Of a DNA stretch of 64,000 nt, positions 35,178-43,925 are shown in pieces. The stretch comes from Syntrophaceae bacterium (GTDB lineage: Bacteria; Desulfobacterota; Syntrophia; Syntrophales; PHBD01): contig JABLXX010000007.1 in assembly GCA_013177825.1 (NCBI GenBank), positions 105,487 to 169,486 of the forward strand, written 5' to 3'. The position numbers and the translations under genes were made by a program. The notes under the pieces were generated by a model that had not been told where the DNA came from, searched no databases, and was given only the letters and a program-made list of their open reading frames with translations. Positions within the stretch are counted from its first letter, which is position 1. Each line of letters starts with the position of its first letter.

Positions 35178-35900
35178 TCAGGCGTGACTTCCCCCGAGGT
35201 AGGCCTTCTGAATATCCTGGTTGGCAAGCAGGTTCGCAGCCGAATCCTCCAGGACGATACGCCCCAGTTCCATCACATATCCGCGGTGGGCCAGTTTCAG
35301 GGCCGCCCGGGCGTTCTGCTCCACAAGGAGGACCGTCAGTCCGGCCCGATTGATTTCCCGAATGGTCTGAAAGATCGTCTGGACGAGAAGAGGCGCCAGG
35401 CCGAGCGAAGGCTCGTCGAGAAGAAGAATCCTTGGCTTCGCCATGAGGGCCCGCCCGATGGTGAGCATCTGCTGCTCTCCCCCGGACAGCGTCCCGCCGA
35501 GTTGTTCCCGGCGCTGACCGAGTACGGGAAACAACCGGTACACCCAGGCGCGGGTCTCTTCGATTCCCTCGTTATCCGAACGGACGAAGCCGCCCAGCGT
35601 CAGGTTCTCGTCCACCGTCAGGGTTCCAAAGATCCGCCTGCCTTCCGGTGCCTGGGTAATCCCGCGCTTTACAACCTCGTGAGCGGGAAGCCGTTGGATG
35701 GCATCCCGGTCCAGGGAAATCGTCCCCTCGGAAGAGCGGACGAGACCACTGACGGCCAGGAGCGTCGTCGATTTTCCCGCACCGTTGGCCCCGAGCAGCG
35801 AAACGATCTCCCCTTCCTCCACGGACAGGTCGATCCCATGCAGGACTTTCACGTTCCCGTAACAGACATGCAGGTTTCGTATTTCCAGAAGTTGGCCCAT
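35178..35900 (-). CDS. livF: Branched-chain amino acid ABC transporter ATP-binding protein LivF
   Basis: 240-residue ABC ATPase. Walker A GANGAGKSTTLLAVSG near residue 34, signature LSGGEQQMLTIGRALMA near 137 and Walker B ILLLDEPSLGLAPLL identify it as LivF, the second ATPase of the LivKHMGF importer. The ATG at 35900 with AAGGGA upstream is preferred over a longer frame. It is separated from livKHMG (38.2-42.2 kb, same strand) by two plus-strand genes, so it needs its own promoter. Confidence 0.95.
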   Translation of the reverse strand: MGQLLEIRNLHVCYGNVKVLHGIDLSVEEGEIVSLLGANGAGKSTTLLAVSGLVRSSEGTISLDRDAIQRLPAHEVVKRGITQAPEGRRIFGTLTVDENLTLGGFVRSDNEGIEETRAWVYRLFPVLGQRREQLGGTLSGGEQQMLTIGRALMAKPRILLLDEPSLGLAPLLVQTIFQTIREINRAGLTVLLVEQNARAALKLAHRGYVMELGRIVLEDSAANLLANQDIQKAYLGGSHA

Positions 35901-36203
35901 TGTTTCCCTTATCGTCGCGTCACGCGGCACGGGTGCATCCATAATTTTTCGATCCGGCAAAGTCAACGAAAAACTCCCACACCGACCCGGCACGAACAAT
36001 ACCGCTTACCGGAGCGTTCACGCTTCCAGCATTACATTTTCCCTTGCAATCAGCCCGAGGTTTTGCAATTGTTTTCCTGCTATTACAAGCAGTCACGGCT
36101 ATTCGCGACACCTCCGGGAGAACACGGCCGACACCAGCCAACCCGGTTTTTCTTATCCCGCACAGCTTTGATGCACAGCCGACATGTCAGTTGGGAGGAC
36201 ATC
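35901..36203. other. Divergent intergenic region livF / PilT-like gene
   Basis: 303 bases without a gene, AT-richer than the surroundings, with two TTGCAAT-type direct repeats (36040-36070). It should carry promoters for both directions but no convincing -35/-10 pair was found. GGGAGGA at 36193 is the ribosome binding site of the PilT-like gene. Confidence 0.4.
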
Positions 36204-37457
36204 ATGAAGCGTTTCGAGGAAACGATTCAGCAGGCCATCCGGGAAGGATCCTCCGATGTTCACATCATCCCCGGCCATCGGGCGGCCTACAGGAAGCACG
36301 GCCGGATCAATTTCTACGGCGCGCAACTCTGGGGCGCACGGGATATCGATGATCTCGTCCGCAAGATCCTCTCCCCGGAACAGCTCCAGGCGCTCCAGGA
36401 GCGCCTCTCTGTCGACTTTGCCACAAGCCTTTTCCGGGCCCGCCTGCGCATCAACATATTCAGCAACAGCCGCGGACTGAGCCTGGCCGTTCGCATCCTC
36501 CCGGGGAATCCTCCCACGATCGACGATCTGAACCTCCATCCGTGCCTCCACGAAATCAGCTCGCTGGAATCAGGACTGGTCCTGTTCTGCGGGGCTACGG
36601 GCGTCGGAAAAACATCCACCATCGCCGCCGTTATCGATGAGATAAACGCCAGCCGGCTGGGGCACATCATCACGCTGGAAAATCCCATCGAATATCGCTT
36701 TCAGTCCAAGAAGTGCGTCATCCAGCAGCGGGAACTTGGCGTGGACATGCCATCCTTTTACCAGGGGCTCATTGACATTCTTCGGGAAGACCCGGATGTG
36801 ATCGTTGTCGGCGAACTCCGCGATCCCGAGACCATGCGGCTGACCCTCAACGCGGCCGAGTCCGGCCATCTGGTCATCGGCACCCTGCATGCGTCCAGCG
36901 TGGAAGATGCAATCTACCGTCTCCTGAATTCCTTCCCACCGGACTCCCAGGATGCCGTCCGGATCCAACTTGCCTCGGTCGTCTCCTGGCTGATCATTCA
37001 GGATCTGGTTGCCCTCAAGGGACTCAACTTCCGGGTTCCTCTGCTTTCCATTCTGCGGGGAACCACATCTGTGAAAAACGTGATTCGCGACAACAAGCTG
37101 CACCAGATCGAGGGATTTCTCCAGACCGGCAGGGGCAGCGGCATGTTCTCCGCCGATCGTTACATGGAGGAGTTCCTGGTCACCCGTCAGAAGTTCGTCT
37201 CGCCGATAGAGGTCTTCCGCCCATCGGAAGAATCGGCCCAGGAGCCGATGTATCATTCGGTTCTCCTGAGGAAGGGAGCCTATGCGGCTTTCCCGAGCGA
37301 GCCGGACGCATCGGAGGCTGAATTCATGCGCCGTGTCACGATGAGCCGACCCGTCACCCCGCGCATGAGCCACGACGTCGAAAGCATCGAGAACCTGCTG
37401 AGCATCGAGGAAGAGGCCTCCATTGAAGAGCTCATCAAGGAATTCGAGAAAAGATAA
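36204..37457 (+). CDS. PilT/PilU-like twitching-motility ATPase
   Basis: 417-residue secretion-type ATPase. The N-terminus has the PilT pattern REGSSDVHIIPG; Walker A GATGVGKTSTIAAVI lies near residue 130, the Asp box in EDPDVIVVGELRDPETM, and the His box in GHLVIGTLHASS. The C-terminal 100 residues diverge and lack the PilT AIRNLIRE end, being closer to PilU-like or orphan forms. The ATG at 36204 follows GGGAGGA; a much longer upstream frame is a shadow of livF. A PilZ gene follows after 70 bases. No pilin or assembly genes are in the window. Confidence 0.87.
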   Translation: MKRFEETIQQAIREGSSDVHIIPGHRAAYRKHGRINFYGAQLWGARDIDDLVRKILSPEQLQALQERLSVDFATSLFRARLRINIFSNSRGLSLAVRILPGNPPTIDDLNLHPCLHEISSLESGLVLFCGATGVGKTSTIAAVIDEINASRLGHIITLENPIEYRFQSKKCVIQQRELGVDMPSFYQGLIDILREDPDVIVVGELRDPETMRLTLNAAESGHLVIGTLHASSVEDAIYRLLNSFPPDSQDAVRIQLASVVSWLIIQDLVALKGLNFRVPLLSILRGTTSVKNVIRDNKLHQIEGFLQTGRGSGMFSADRYMEEFLVTRQKFVSPIEVFRPSEESAQEPMYHSVLLRKGAYAAFPSEPDASEAEFMRRVTMSRPVTPRMSHDVESIENLLSIEEEASIEELIKEFEKR

Positions 37458-37527
37458 CCCGTTCCCCGGTAGCCGTGAACCCGCACCGGAGGAGCTTCCC
37501 CAAAGGCTTCACAAGGGAGGAACTCTC

Positions 37528-38106
37528 TTGAAGAAGAAACCAGCCAGAAAGGTACAGAACCAGCGTCGGTATTCCCGGGTCAACACCTACCTGCCGATTG
37601 CCGTGCGGCGCGTCGAGGCAAAACCGGCCGCGGAATTGAAATCAAGGGTGGAACAGGATCCCATTATTGTGGACTTCACAACGCCTCCCTCCCTGGACAA
37701 TGCATCACTGGCCGAAGTGCTCTCCCGCCTGGACAGCAAGCTCTCGGCCATCCTGAGCCTTCTGGTGCCCGAGCAGCGGGGCTTCACAGCCCTGTCCTTC
37801 CGGGTCATGAACCTGAGCGCAAACGGCATGCGTTTTTCTTCCCCTGAGCCCTTCGATCTCGGCGAGCTTCTTGAGCTGAAACTGGTCCTCTACGGCCGGC
37901 CCCATGTCCTGCTTACGATACACGGAAAAGTGACCCGGTCCGTTGAGCAAAAACAGGGCTTTAACATTTCCATTCGTTTTGTTTCTGAAACGGAGGAGGT
38001 CCGGGATGCGTTTCTTCGCTATGATTTCGCCGAGCACCGATCCTTTCTCCGTCATATCGTCGAAAAGGGGAGCCGCGACGCCAACCTGCTGCTGGTGAAT
38101 CGTTGA
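37528..38106 (+). CDS. PilZ-domain protein
   Basis: 192-residue predicted c-di-GMP receptor. The two binding motifs are present: RRYSRVN near residue 13 (RxxxR) and NLSANGMRFSS near 100 (N/DxSxxG). The insert between them contains a helical region (about 55-80). The start is TTG at 37528, eight bases after AGGGAGGA; no closer ATG exists. With the PilT-like gene upstream it may link c-di-GMP level to pilus retraction. Confidence 0.82.
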   Translation: MKKKPARKVQNQRRYSRVNTYLPIAVRRVEAKPAAELKSRVEQDPIIVDFTTPPSLDNASLAEVLSRLDSKLSAILSLLVPEQRGFTALSFRVMNLSANGMRFSSPEPFDLGELLELKLVLYGRPHVLLTIHGKVTRSVEQKQGFNISIRFVSETEEVRDAFLRYDFAEHRSFLRHIVEKGSRDANLLLVNR

Positions 38107-38158
38107 AGAAGCAAAAGTAGGGGGTTGCTTCCACCAGGGGGAGGGGGGTAAGATAGGG

Positions 38159-38929
38159 TCAGCCTTCCTCCGCAACTCCGAGGTAGGCCTCGATGACCTT
38201 GGGGTCTTCCTTTACCTGCTCCGGCGTGCCTTCAGCGATCATCTCCCCGTTTTCCAGCACCACGACCTTCTCGCAGGCCTTCATCACGAGGGACATGTCG
38301 TGCTCGATGAGGAGCACTGTGATCCCGCGGTCCCGGATCCGCCCGATCAGACCCACCAGCAGGGCCGTTTCCTGCTCGTTCATCCCCCCCGCCGGCTCGT
38401 CCAGGATCAGGAAGCGGGGCTCCGTCGCCAGCGCCCGGGCAATTTCCAGCAGACGCTGATTCCCGTAGGACAGATTCCGGGAGAGCTGGTTCACTTGCTC
38501 GTGGAGACCGACGAAAGACAGCTCCCGCAAGGCCTTCGCCACGGCCTCCCGCTCTTCCCGCCGCTGCGACGGAGTACGGAGCATGGACGAAATGAATCCG
38601 GCTCTCATGCGGCAGTGGCAACCCGCCAGGACGTTCTCCAGCACGGACATGCTCTGGAACAGCCGGATCGTCTGGAAGGTCCGGGCGATGCCGAGGGTCA
38701 CGATGTTCGAGGTAAGCAGGCCGTTGACGGGTTTTCCCTCGAAGAGGATCCGGCCCGCGTCGGGCTTGTAGTTGCCCGTGATCAGGTTGAAGACGGTCGT
38801 TTTGCCGGCGCCGTTGGGGCCGATGAGCCCGACGATGCTTCCCGCCGCCACGTCGAAGGACACGCGGTTCACCGCCGTGAGGCCGCCGAAGGACTTGGTG
38901 AGATCCTGAAGCGAGAGCAGGGCTGTCAA
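38159..38929 (-). CDS. livG: Branched-chain amino acid ABC transporter ATP-binding protein LivG
   Basis: 256-residue ABC ATPase. Walker [17 protein letters not shown] near residue 36, the insertion typical of LivG ([15 protein letters not shown]), a modified signature [16 protein letters not shown] and Walker [16 protein letters not shown]. The start codon is TTG, overlapping the livM stop codon (TTGA), with GAGGAACGG upstream. It is the last gene of livKHMG here; PilZ converges from the other side. Confidence 0.95.
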   Translation of the reverse strand: MTALLSLQDLTKSFGGLTAVNRVSFDVAAGSIVGLIGPNGAGKTTVFNLITGNYKPDAGRILFEGKPVNGLLTSNIVTLGIARTFQTIRLFQSMSVLENVLAGCHCRMRAGFISSMLRTPSQRREEREAVAKALRELSFVGLHEQVNQLSRNLSYGNQRLLEIARALATEPRFLILDEPAGGMNEQETALLVGLIGRIRDRGITVLLIEHDMSLVMKACEKVVVLENGEMIAEGTPEQVKEDPKVIEAYLGVAEEG

Positions 38930-39882
38930 GGCCGTTCCTCCCCGGGAGTTTCCTCAAGCCGGTAAACCCGGGGCCGCTGGGGAATGATCCCTTCCGTGCG
39001 GAAGATCATCATCACCACCATGGCGGCGCCAAACACAAGCATCCGGGCGTTGGCAAGATCCCGGAAGATCTCGGGGATTCCGACGATGAGAGCGGCGCCC
39101 AGGAGCACGCCGGGGATGCTTCCCGCTCCTCCCAGGATGATGAGCGTGAACATCAGGACCGATTCCCAGAAGCTGAAGGACTCGGGGGCGATGATCGTCA
39201 TCTTGGAGGCGAAGATCAATCCCACCATTCCCGCCCAGGCGGCCCCCAGGGCGAAGACTGCGAGCTTGTAGCGTGCCGTCGGGATGCCGCTGCCCTCGGC
39301 CGCCACCTCATCCTCCCGGAGGTAGTTGAGAGCCCGGCCGAATCGGGAGTTCTCCAGGAAGTGGAACAGGACGATGGTGACTCCCAGGAAGAACCAGATC
39401 AGGTAGAAAAATTCGTAAGGCGTCCGGATGGTCAGTCCGAAAACCGATGGTCGTGAAATGTCGAAAATCCCGTTGGCCCCTCCGGTGATCCCGAATACGT
39501 CGTTGACGAGGGCGATGCGGACGATCTCGCCGACGCCGATCGTGACGATGCACAGGTAATCGCCCCGGAGATGAACGATGGGACGGGCCACCACCGCGGC
39601 GAAAAGGCCGGCGGCCAGGGCGGAAACGGGAAGGAGCCACAGGATGGGAATGCCGAAGGTCGTGTTGAGGATGGCCGCCGTATAGGCCCCGATGGCGAAG
39701 AAGGCCGCATGGCCCAGGTTGAACAGTCCTGCATGCCCCACGATCAGGTTGAGGCTGAGTCCCAGGATGGCATAGATTCCGATCGCGTTGAGGACGTCCA
39801 CCCAGTAGGCGTTCAGGAACGGGGGCAACGTCGCCAGGACGGCAGCAAACAGGATGAAAAGGATGGCGTTTCTGTTCTTCAT
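38926..39882 (-). CDS. livM: Branched-chain amino acid ABC transporter permease LivM
   Basis: 318-residue inner-membrane permease with about nine hydrophobic segments. The EAA-like loop is visible around GSGIPTARYKLAVFALGAAWAG (residues 218-239, shown in part), and GAGSIPGVLLGAALIVGIPE lies near the C-terminus. It pairs with LivH to form the channel. It starts 22 bases after livH and overlaps livG by four. Confidence 0.95.
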   Translation of the reverse strand: MKNRNAILFILFAAVLATLPPFLNAYWVDVLNAIGIYAILGLSLNLIVGHAGLFNLGHAAFFAIGAYTAAILNTTFGIPILWLLPVSALAAGLFAAVVARPIVHLRGDYLCIVTIGVGEIVRIALVNDVFGITGGANGIFDISRPSVFGLTIRTPYEFFYLIWFFLGVTIVLFHFLENSRFGRALNYLREDEVAAEGSGIPTARYKLAVFALGAAWAGMVGLIFASKMTIIAPESFSFWESVLMFTLIILGGAGSIPGVLLGAALIVGIPEIFRDLANARMLVFGAAMVVMMIFRTEGIIPQRPRVYRLEETPGEERP

Positions 39883-39904
39883 GCGTCCTTCGCTCCCGGG
39901 TTCC

Positions 39905-40810
39905 TCAGATCTTCTCCGCTACCCGTTCTCCCAGGAGTCCCGTGGGGCGGACGATGAGGATTGCGATGAGGACGCAGAAGGCGATGGCGTCCTTCCAGGC
40001 GATCGAGATATAGGCGGCGCCGAGGGCCTCGATGACCCCCAGGAGAAGACCTCCCACCATGGCCCCGGGGATGTTGCCGATCCCGCCCAGGATCGCCGCG
40101 GTAAAGGCCTTGAGGCCGTATGTCCAGCCCATGGTGAAGTTGATCTGCCCGTAGAGGAGCCCCACCATCAGACCCGCCACGCCGCCCAGGGCGGGGCCGA
40201 TGAGGAACACGATCAGGATGACCCGGTTCACGTCGATCCCCATGAGCCTCGCCGCCCCCTGGTCGATGGCGGCCGCCCGAATGGCCGTCCCGATCCGGGT
40301 CCGCTGGACGAAGAGATACAGGACCGCCATCAGCAGGATGGACGCGGCCAGGACGATGATCTTCACCACCGGGATGTCCACCTGGAACAGGGAAACGGCG
40401 GTGGACGGCAGGATGTCCAGAGGATAGACTTGGAAACGGGCTCCGTAGACAAGCATCACCAGGTTCTGGAGGAAGATGGATGCCCCGAGGGCGGAGACCA
40501 CCGCCGAGAGGCGGGGCGATTCCCGCAGGGGTCGATAGGCCGCCCGGTCCAGGACCGCCCCGATGGCCGCCAGCATCCCCATGATCATGATCGCTACCAG
40601 GAGGACGCCGATCACGGCGCCGTAGAATTCGGTGAGTCCCAGGGCGGCCAGAACGGTCAGCCCCAGGTAGGCGCCGATGGTAAACAGGTCCCCGTGAGCG
40701 AAATTGATAAGCTTGAGCACTCCGTACACCATGGTGTACCCCAGAGCGATCAGGGCATAGATCCCTCCCACGGCAAGCCCGTTGGCAAACTGCTGAAAAA
40801 ACTCCTCCAC
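39905..40810 (-). CDS. livH: Branched-chain amino acid ABC transporter permease LivH
   Basis: 301-residue inner-membrane permease starting with GTG. Conserved stretches are LAVGGIYALIALGYTMVYGV at the N-terminus and the C-terminal AAILGGIGNIPGAMVGGLLL. About eight helices. Partner of LivM. The binding-protein gene livK lies upstream with a hairpin in between that could lower permease expression. Confidence 0.95.
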   Translation of the reverse strand: MEEFFQQFANGLAVGGIYALIALGYTMVYGVLKLINFAHGDLFTIGAYLGLTVLAALGLTEFYGAVIGVLLVAIMIMGMLAAIGAVLDRAAYRPLRESPRLSAVVSALGASIFLQNLVMLVYGARFQVYPLDILPSTAVSLFQVDIPVVKIIVLAASILLMAVLYLFVQRTRIGTAIRAAAIDQGAARLMGIDVNRVILIVFLIGPALGGVAGLMVGLLYGQINFTMGWTYGLKAFTAAILGGIGNIPGAMVGGLLLGVIEALGAAYISIAWKDAIAFCVLIAILIVRPTGLLGERVAEKI

Positions 40811-40968
40811 GACCGATCCGTTCCCGCAACCGCCGCCTTTCCCGCGGGATAGCGGCGGCGTCTGCGTACCTCGAGCTGTACCGTCTGAACCAGACGTGCA
40901 AAAGGGGTCCTTCGCGGCTCTTACCGCAGCCCCTCCGAACCCCTCTTTTGCTCTATGAAATCACACCC

Positions 40969-40993
40969 CGGAAAAGGAGACGCCCTTTTTCCG
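40969..40993 (-). terminator. Attenuator-like hairpin between livK and livH
   Basis: CGGAAAAGG and CCCTTTTTCCG pair over about nine bases with loop AGACG, 62 bases past the livK stop codon. Hairpins here often reduce read-through from the abundant binding protein to permease genes. Confidence 0.4.
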
Positions 40994-41054
40994 CCCTTTC
41001 CATCAAATCCGCACCTCCGGCCGCAGGCATCCGAGCGGGCACACCGGCAGGGCG

Positions 41055-42167
41055 CTATTTCTGGAGGATGAAGTTCCCCTTGGCGTCGACCTTGTAGACC
41101 CTGTAAAGCTCGCCCACCCGGTCACCCTTGGCGTTGAATGCGATCCGCCCGGTCAGGCCGCGGTCGTCCTTGAAGCCCTTCTTCAGGAATGCCGCCAGCA
41201 CATCCGGATCAACCGACTTCTTTTCCTTGATGGCCGCCGTAATGACGCGGAATCCGTCCCCGGCCAGGAGCGCATAGATGGAACTGGGAGCATTCCGGTA
41301 TTTCTTCTTGTATGTGTCCACGAACGCCTTCGATTCCTTCGTCGGCAGATCCTTGGGAAGCGGCGTGCTGAGGAAGTAGAAGCCGCTGGCGGCCTCCTTG
41401 CCGGCGATCTTGATCAGGTCGGGGTTGTTCTGGGCATCCCCGCCGATGAAGGGAACGTTCCACTTCATCTGCATTTTCTGCCGGAGCAGGAGCCCCGCCT
41501 CGGGATAGTAACCGGTGAAGAAGACGACGTCCGGCTTGGCCGCCTTGAGTTTCGTCAGAATCGCCGTATAGTCGCGCTCGCCCGGTGTCAGGGCGTCGAA
41601 GAAGACGATGTTGACGCCCTTCAGGAGCGCCTTCGCCTCCGCCGCCAGGCCCTTGGCATAGGTGGTGTTGTCATGGAGAATCGCTACGTTTTTGGCCTTC
41701 ATCTTCTGGATGGTCTGGGCGGCCACCCTTCCCTGCTCGTCGTCACGCGGGCAGGTGCGGAAGAAGTACTTCAGACCCTTTTCGCTAAGACGGACTGCCG
41801 TAGAACCGTTGGCGATCTGGATGATCTTCGATTCATTGTAAATGTTCTGGGATGCCTCCGTAACGGAGGAACCGTATGTCCCGATCACCGCCGCCACACC
41901 CTTCGTGGTCAGGCGCTGTGCCGCCAGGGCAGCCGTCTTCGGGTCTCCGCCGTCATCCTCGGCGATCACTTCGACCTTCTGTCCGAGGAGCCCGCCCTTG
42001 GCGTTCAGGTCCGCACTCAGGAGATCCAGGACCTGCTTCATTTCCTGCCCTTCACTGGCCCAGGGACCGGTGAGAGGCGCCATGAGGCCGATCTTCACGG
42101 GACCGGCAGCCATGGCGGTGGAAGCCACTAACAGCAACCCGACCGCAAACAGTGCAATGCGTTTCAT
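41055..42167 (-). CDS. livK: Branched-chain amino acid ABC transporter substrate-binding protein LivK
   Basis: 370-residue periplasmic protein. A cleavable signal peptide (MKRIALFAVGLLLVASTAMA, cut about residue 20) leads to GPVKIGLMAPLTGPWASEGQ, the standard start of the type I binding fold; VAAVIGTYGSSVTEASQNI forms part of the ligand site. AAGGAGGAGATC precedes the ATG at 42167, excluding a longer frame. It is the first gene of livKHMG. The actual ligand may be an amino acid or a small organic acid or amide. Confidence 0.93.
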   Translation of the reverse strand: MKRIALFAVGLLLVASTAMAAGPVKIGLMAPLTGPWASEGQEMKQVLDLLSADLNAKGGLLGQKVEVIAEDDGGDPKTAALAAQRLTTKGVAAVIGTYGSSVTEASQNIYNESKIIQIANGSTAVRLSEKGLKYFFRTCPRDDEQGRVAAQTIQKMKAKNVAILHDNTTYAKGLAAEAKALLKGVNIVFFDALTPGERDYTAILTKLKAAKPDVVFFTGYYPEAGLLLRQKMQMKWNVPFIGGDAQNNPDLIKIAGKEAASGFYFLSTPLPKDLPTKESKAFVDTYKKKYRNAPSSIYALLAGDGFRVITAAIKEKKSVDPDVLAAFLKKGFKDDRGLTGRIAFNAKGDRVGELYRVYKVDAKGNFILQK

Positions 42168-42189
42168 GATCTCCTCCTTGGAAGATGGG

Positions 42190-42217
42190 ATTAAACCGGC
42201 AATCTTTCTGAAAACAA
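42190..42217 (-). promoter_or_regulatory. Promoter candidate of livK
   Basis: On the minus strand TTGTTT (42217-42212), 16 bases, TTTAAT (42195-42190, five of six). The predicted leader is short, about 15-20 bases, and includes the ribosome binding site. Confidence 0.4.
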
Positions 42218-42269
42218 CCATTTAAGGAGCGTCGGTCTCATAGCAGGATTCCCCGGGGATGTCAACCGT

Positions 42270-43898
42270 TCAGGGACCCAACACCCGGATGCTCCGGATC
42301 GCGTCGGCGCGAAGGGGAAAAAATTCGGGAACGTTCGCCGCGTAGCCCGTGTCGCTGAAACGAGACAGGAGAACGGGCGGCGTGTCGTTTCCATCCTTGT
42401 CCACGTGGGTGACAAAAATCTCCGTGTAGGGCCCGTTCGCCTTGGAGCTGAACAAGAGCCACCGGCCGCTGGACGACCAGCTGTGCCAGGAATTGAAGAT
42501 TTCTCGGTTGCAACGCATCCGCCGCGCCTTCCCTCCCCCGGCCGGAACGATCCAGAGCTCGCTGTCGGGCTGGAGCATGATCCCCGACCGGCTCCGGGTA
42601 TATACGATCCACTTCCCATCCGGCGAGTAGCGGGGAAAGTAATTGCTCATGCCGTTGCCGGACGCCCCCTCCAGGGGTTCAGCAGTGCCACCGCCGCCAC
42701 CATTGAATGGAACCCGGTAGAGATCGAACCGGATGTTGAAGAGCCGGTTCAATTCGTGAATGCTTCTCTTCTCAAAGACCGTCGTCACCTTCAGGATGTT
42801 GGCGTGCACTTCGTTCTTCGCCTTGGCCCGGCAGAAAAGGATGTATTTCTCATCGGGGCTCCAGGCCGGATTCGCCTGCACATAGCTGTAATCGCTGGCG
42901 CCGGGAAGCAGTTTGATGGAGCCGCTCCCGGAGTCGTAGACGGCAAGCACGCCGAAGGTCGGAAAGAAAAGCTGCGAGTAGTCCAGGTCGTCCATCACGG
43001 CGGCGTAGGAAATCTCGTTCACCGACGCGGCGGTATACCGGCCCGTCGGGGACATCCGGCCGAAAAGGCCCCGCGTCGGCGGGATAACACCCGTCCTCGG
43101 AAAATCGCTCCAGGTGAAGATGTCCTTTTTCGTGAGAACGATGTCCTTGCGCACTTCCGTGATGAACTGGGCGCCGTTGTCGTCCCCGTAGTTGTATTCC
43201 ATGCTGATTCGTTTCCCGTCGGTAGAGACGGCATGGCAGCTGGCACAGACGGAGATGCCCGTCATGACGGTCGCCGGTTTCCCGTACGAGGAGATGTCAC
43301 CCAGGCGCCAGCGGGTCTTCTCGAAGCTCCTGCTGGCAACGGCAAACGGAAGGGGAATCTGGCGGAAGAAGACGGAGTCGCCCACGGGGTCTCTGGACGT
43401 GCCGATGGAAACGGTGTGCTCGGACAGAACGTCTCCCGATTCGCGGTCCGGGAGGCTGGTTACGGTCAGTGTCGCCGCCTTTTCCTTTGAATGATCCTTT
43501 ACGGCTTCCCAGGTCTCCCGCCCGGGCGTCCAGGACCGCTTCTCCGTCAGCAGGAAAATGGACGGCCGCCCGCCTTCAAACCGGAACGCAACCAGCCAGA
43601 ACCGCGACCGGGGATCTTTATCGGTCCACTTGATCGTCGGAGAGGCGATCTCCGGGGGAAAGAGAGATCCGTCATAGGGGTAGGCAATACGGAGTTTTCC
43701 TCCGGAAACGGAAGCATTCGCCCGCTTTTCCTCCACGCGGGAAATGAGCGTTTCCATCTCTCGAGAAAGCCGACCCGTCTTCGTTTCGCCGCTGTCCCAC
43801 AAAACCGCGCCCGGAAAGGAACACTGGATTAGAAGGCATGCCAGAGACAGGAAGCATATGGTCCGGGAAACCTTTTTCCATAAAGCTCTTTTTTTCAT
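42270..43898 (-). CDS. Exported mono-heme protein with PD40 beta-propeller repeats
   Basis: 542-residue exported protein. The N-terminus (KKRALWKKVSRTICFLSLAC) is a signal sequence, possibly of lipoprotein type though the lipobox is imperfect. A single CxxCH heme site, SVCASCHAVSTDGKR, lies near residue 220. Several TolB-like PD40 blades follow: NPAWSPDEKYILF, PRYSPDGKWIVYTRS, SWSSSGRWLLFSS. The combination suggests a periplasmic or surface electron-transfer or sensing protein; no activity is known to me. It starts 28 bases after the MFS gene and could be co-transcribed with era and MFS. Confidence 0.75.
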   Translation of the reverse strand: MKKRALWKKVSRTICFLSLACLLIQCSFPGAVLWDSGETKTGRLSREMETLISRVEEKRANASVSGGKLRIAYPYDGSLFPPEIASPTIKWTDKDPRSRFWLVAFRFEGGRPSIFLLTEKRSWTPGRETWEAVKDHSKEKAATLTVTSLPDRESGDVLSEHTVSIGTSRDPVGDSVFFRQIPLPFAVASRSFEKTRWRLGDISSYGKPATVMTGISVCASCHAVSTDGKRISMEYNYGDDNGAQFITEVRKDIVLTKKDIFTWSDFPRTGVIPPTRGLFGRMSPTGRYTAASVNEISYAAVMDDLDYSQLFFPTFGVLAVYDSGSGSIKLLPGASDYSYVQANPAWSPDEKYILFCRAKAKNEVHANILKVTTVFEKRSIHELNRLFNIRFDLYRVPFNGGGGGTAEPLEGASGNGMSNYFPRYSPDGKWIVYTRSRSGIMLQPDSELWIVPAGGGKARRMRCNREIFNSWHSWSSSGRWLLFSSKANGPYTEIFVTHVDKDGNDTPPVLLSRFSDTGYAANVPEFFPLRADAIRSIRVLGP

Positions 43899-43925
43899 GA
43901 TGCGGGATTCCTCATTCGCAATCCG

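Noticed and set aside
35151..37457. 768-residue open frame on the plus strand
   Set aside because: Only the part from 36204 encodes a recognisable PilT-like protein with a ribosome binding site; the first 350 codons are antisense to livF and intergenic DNA.
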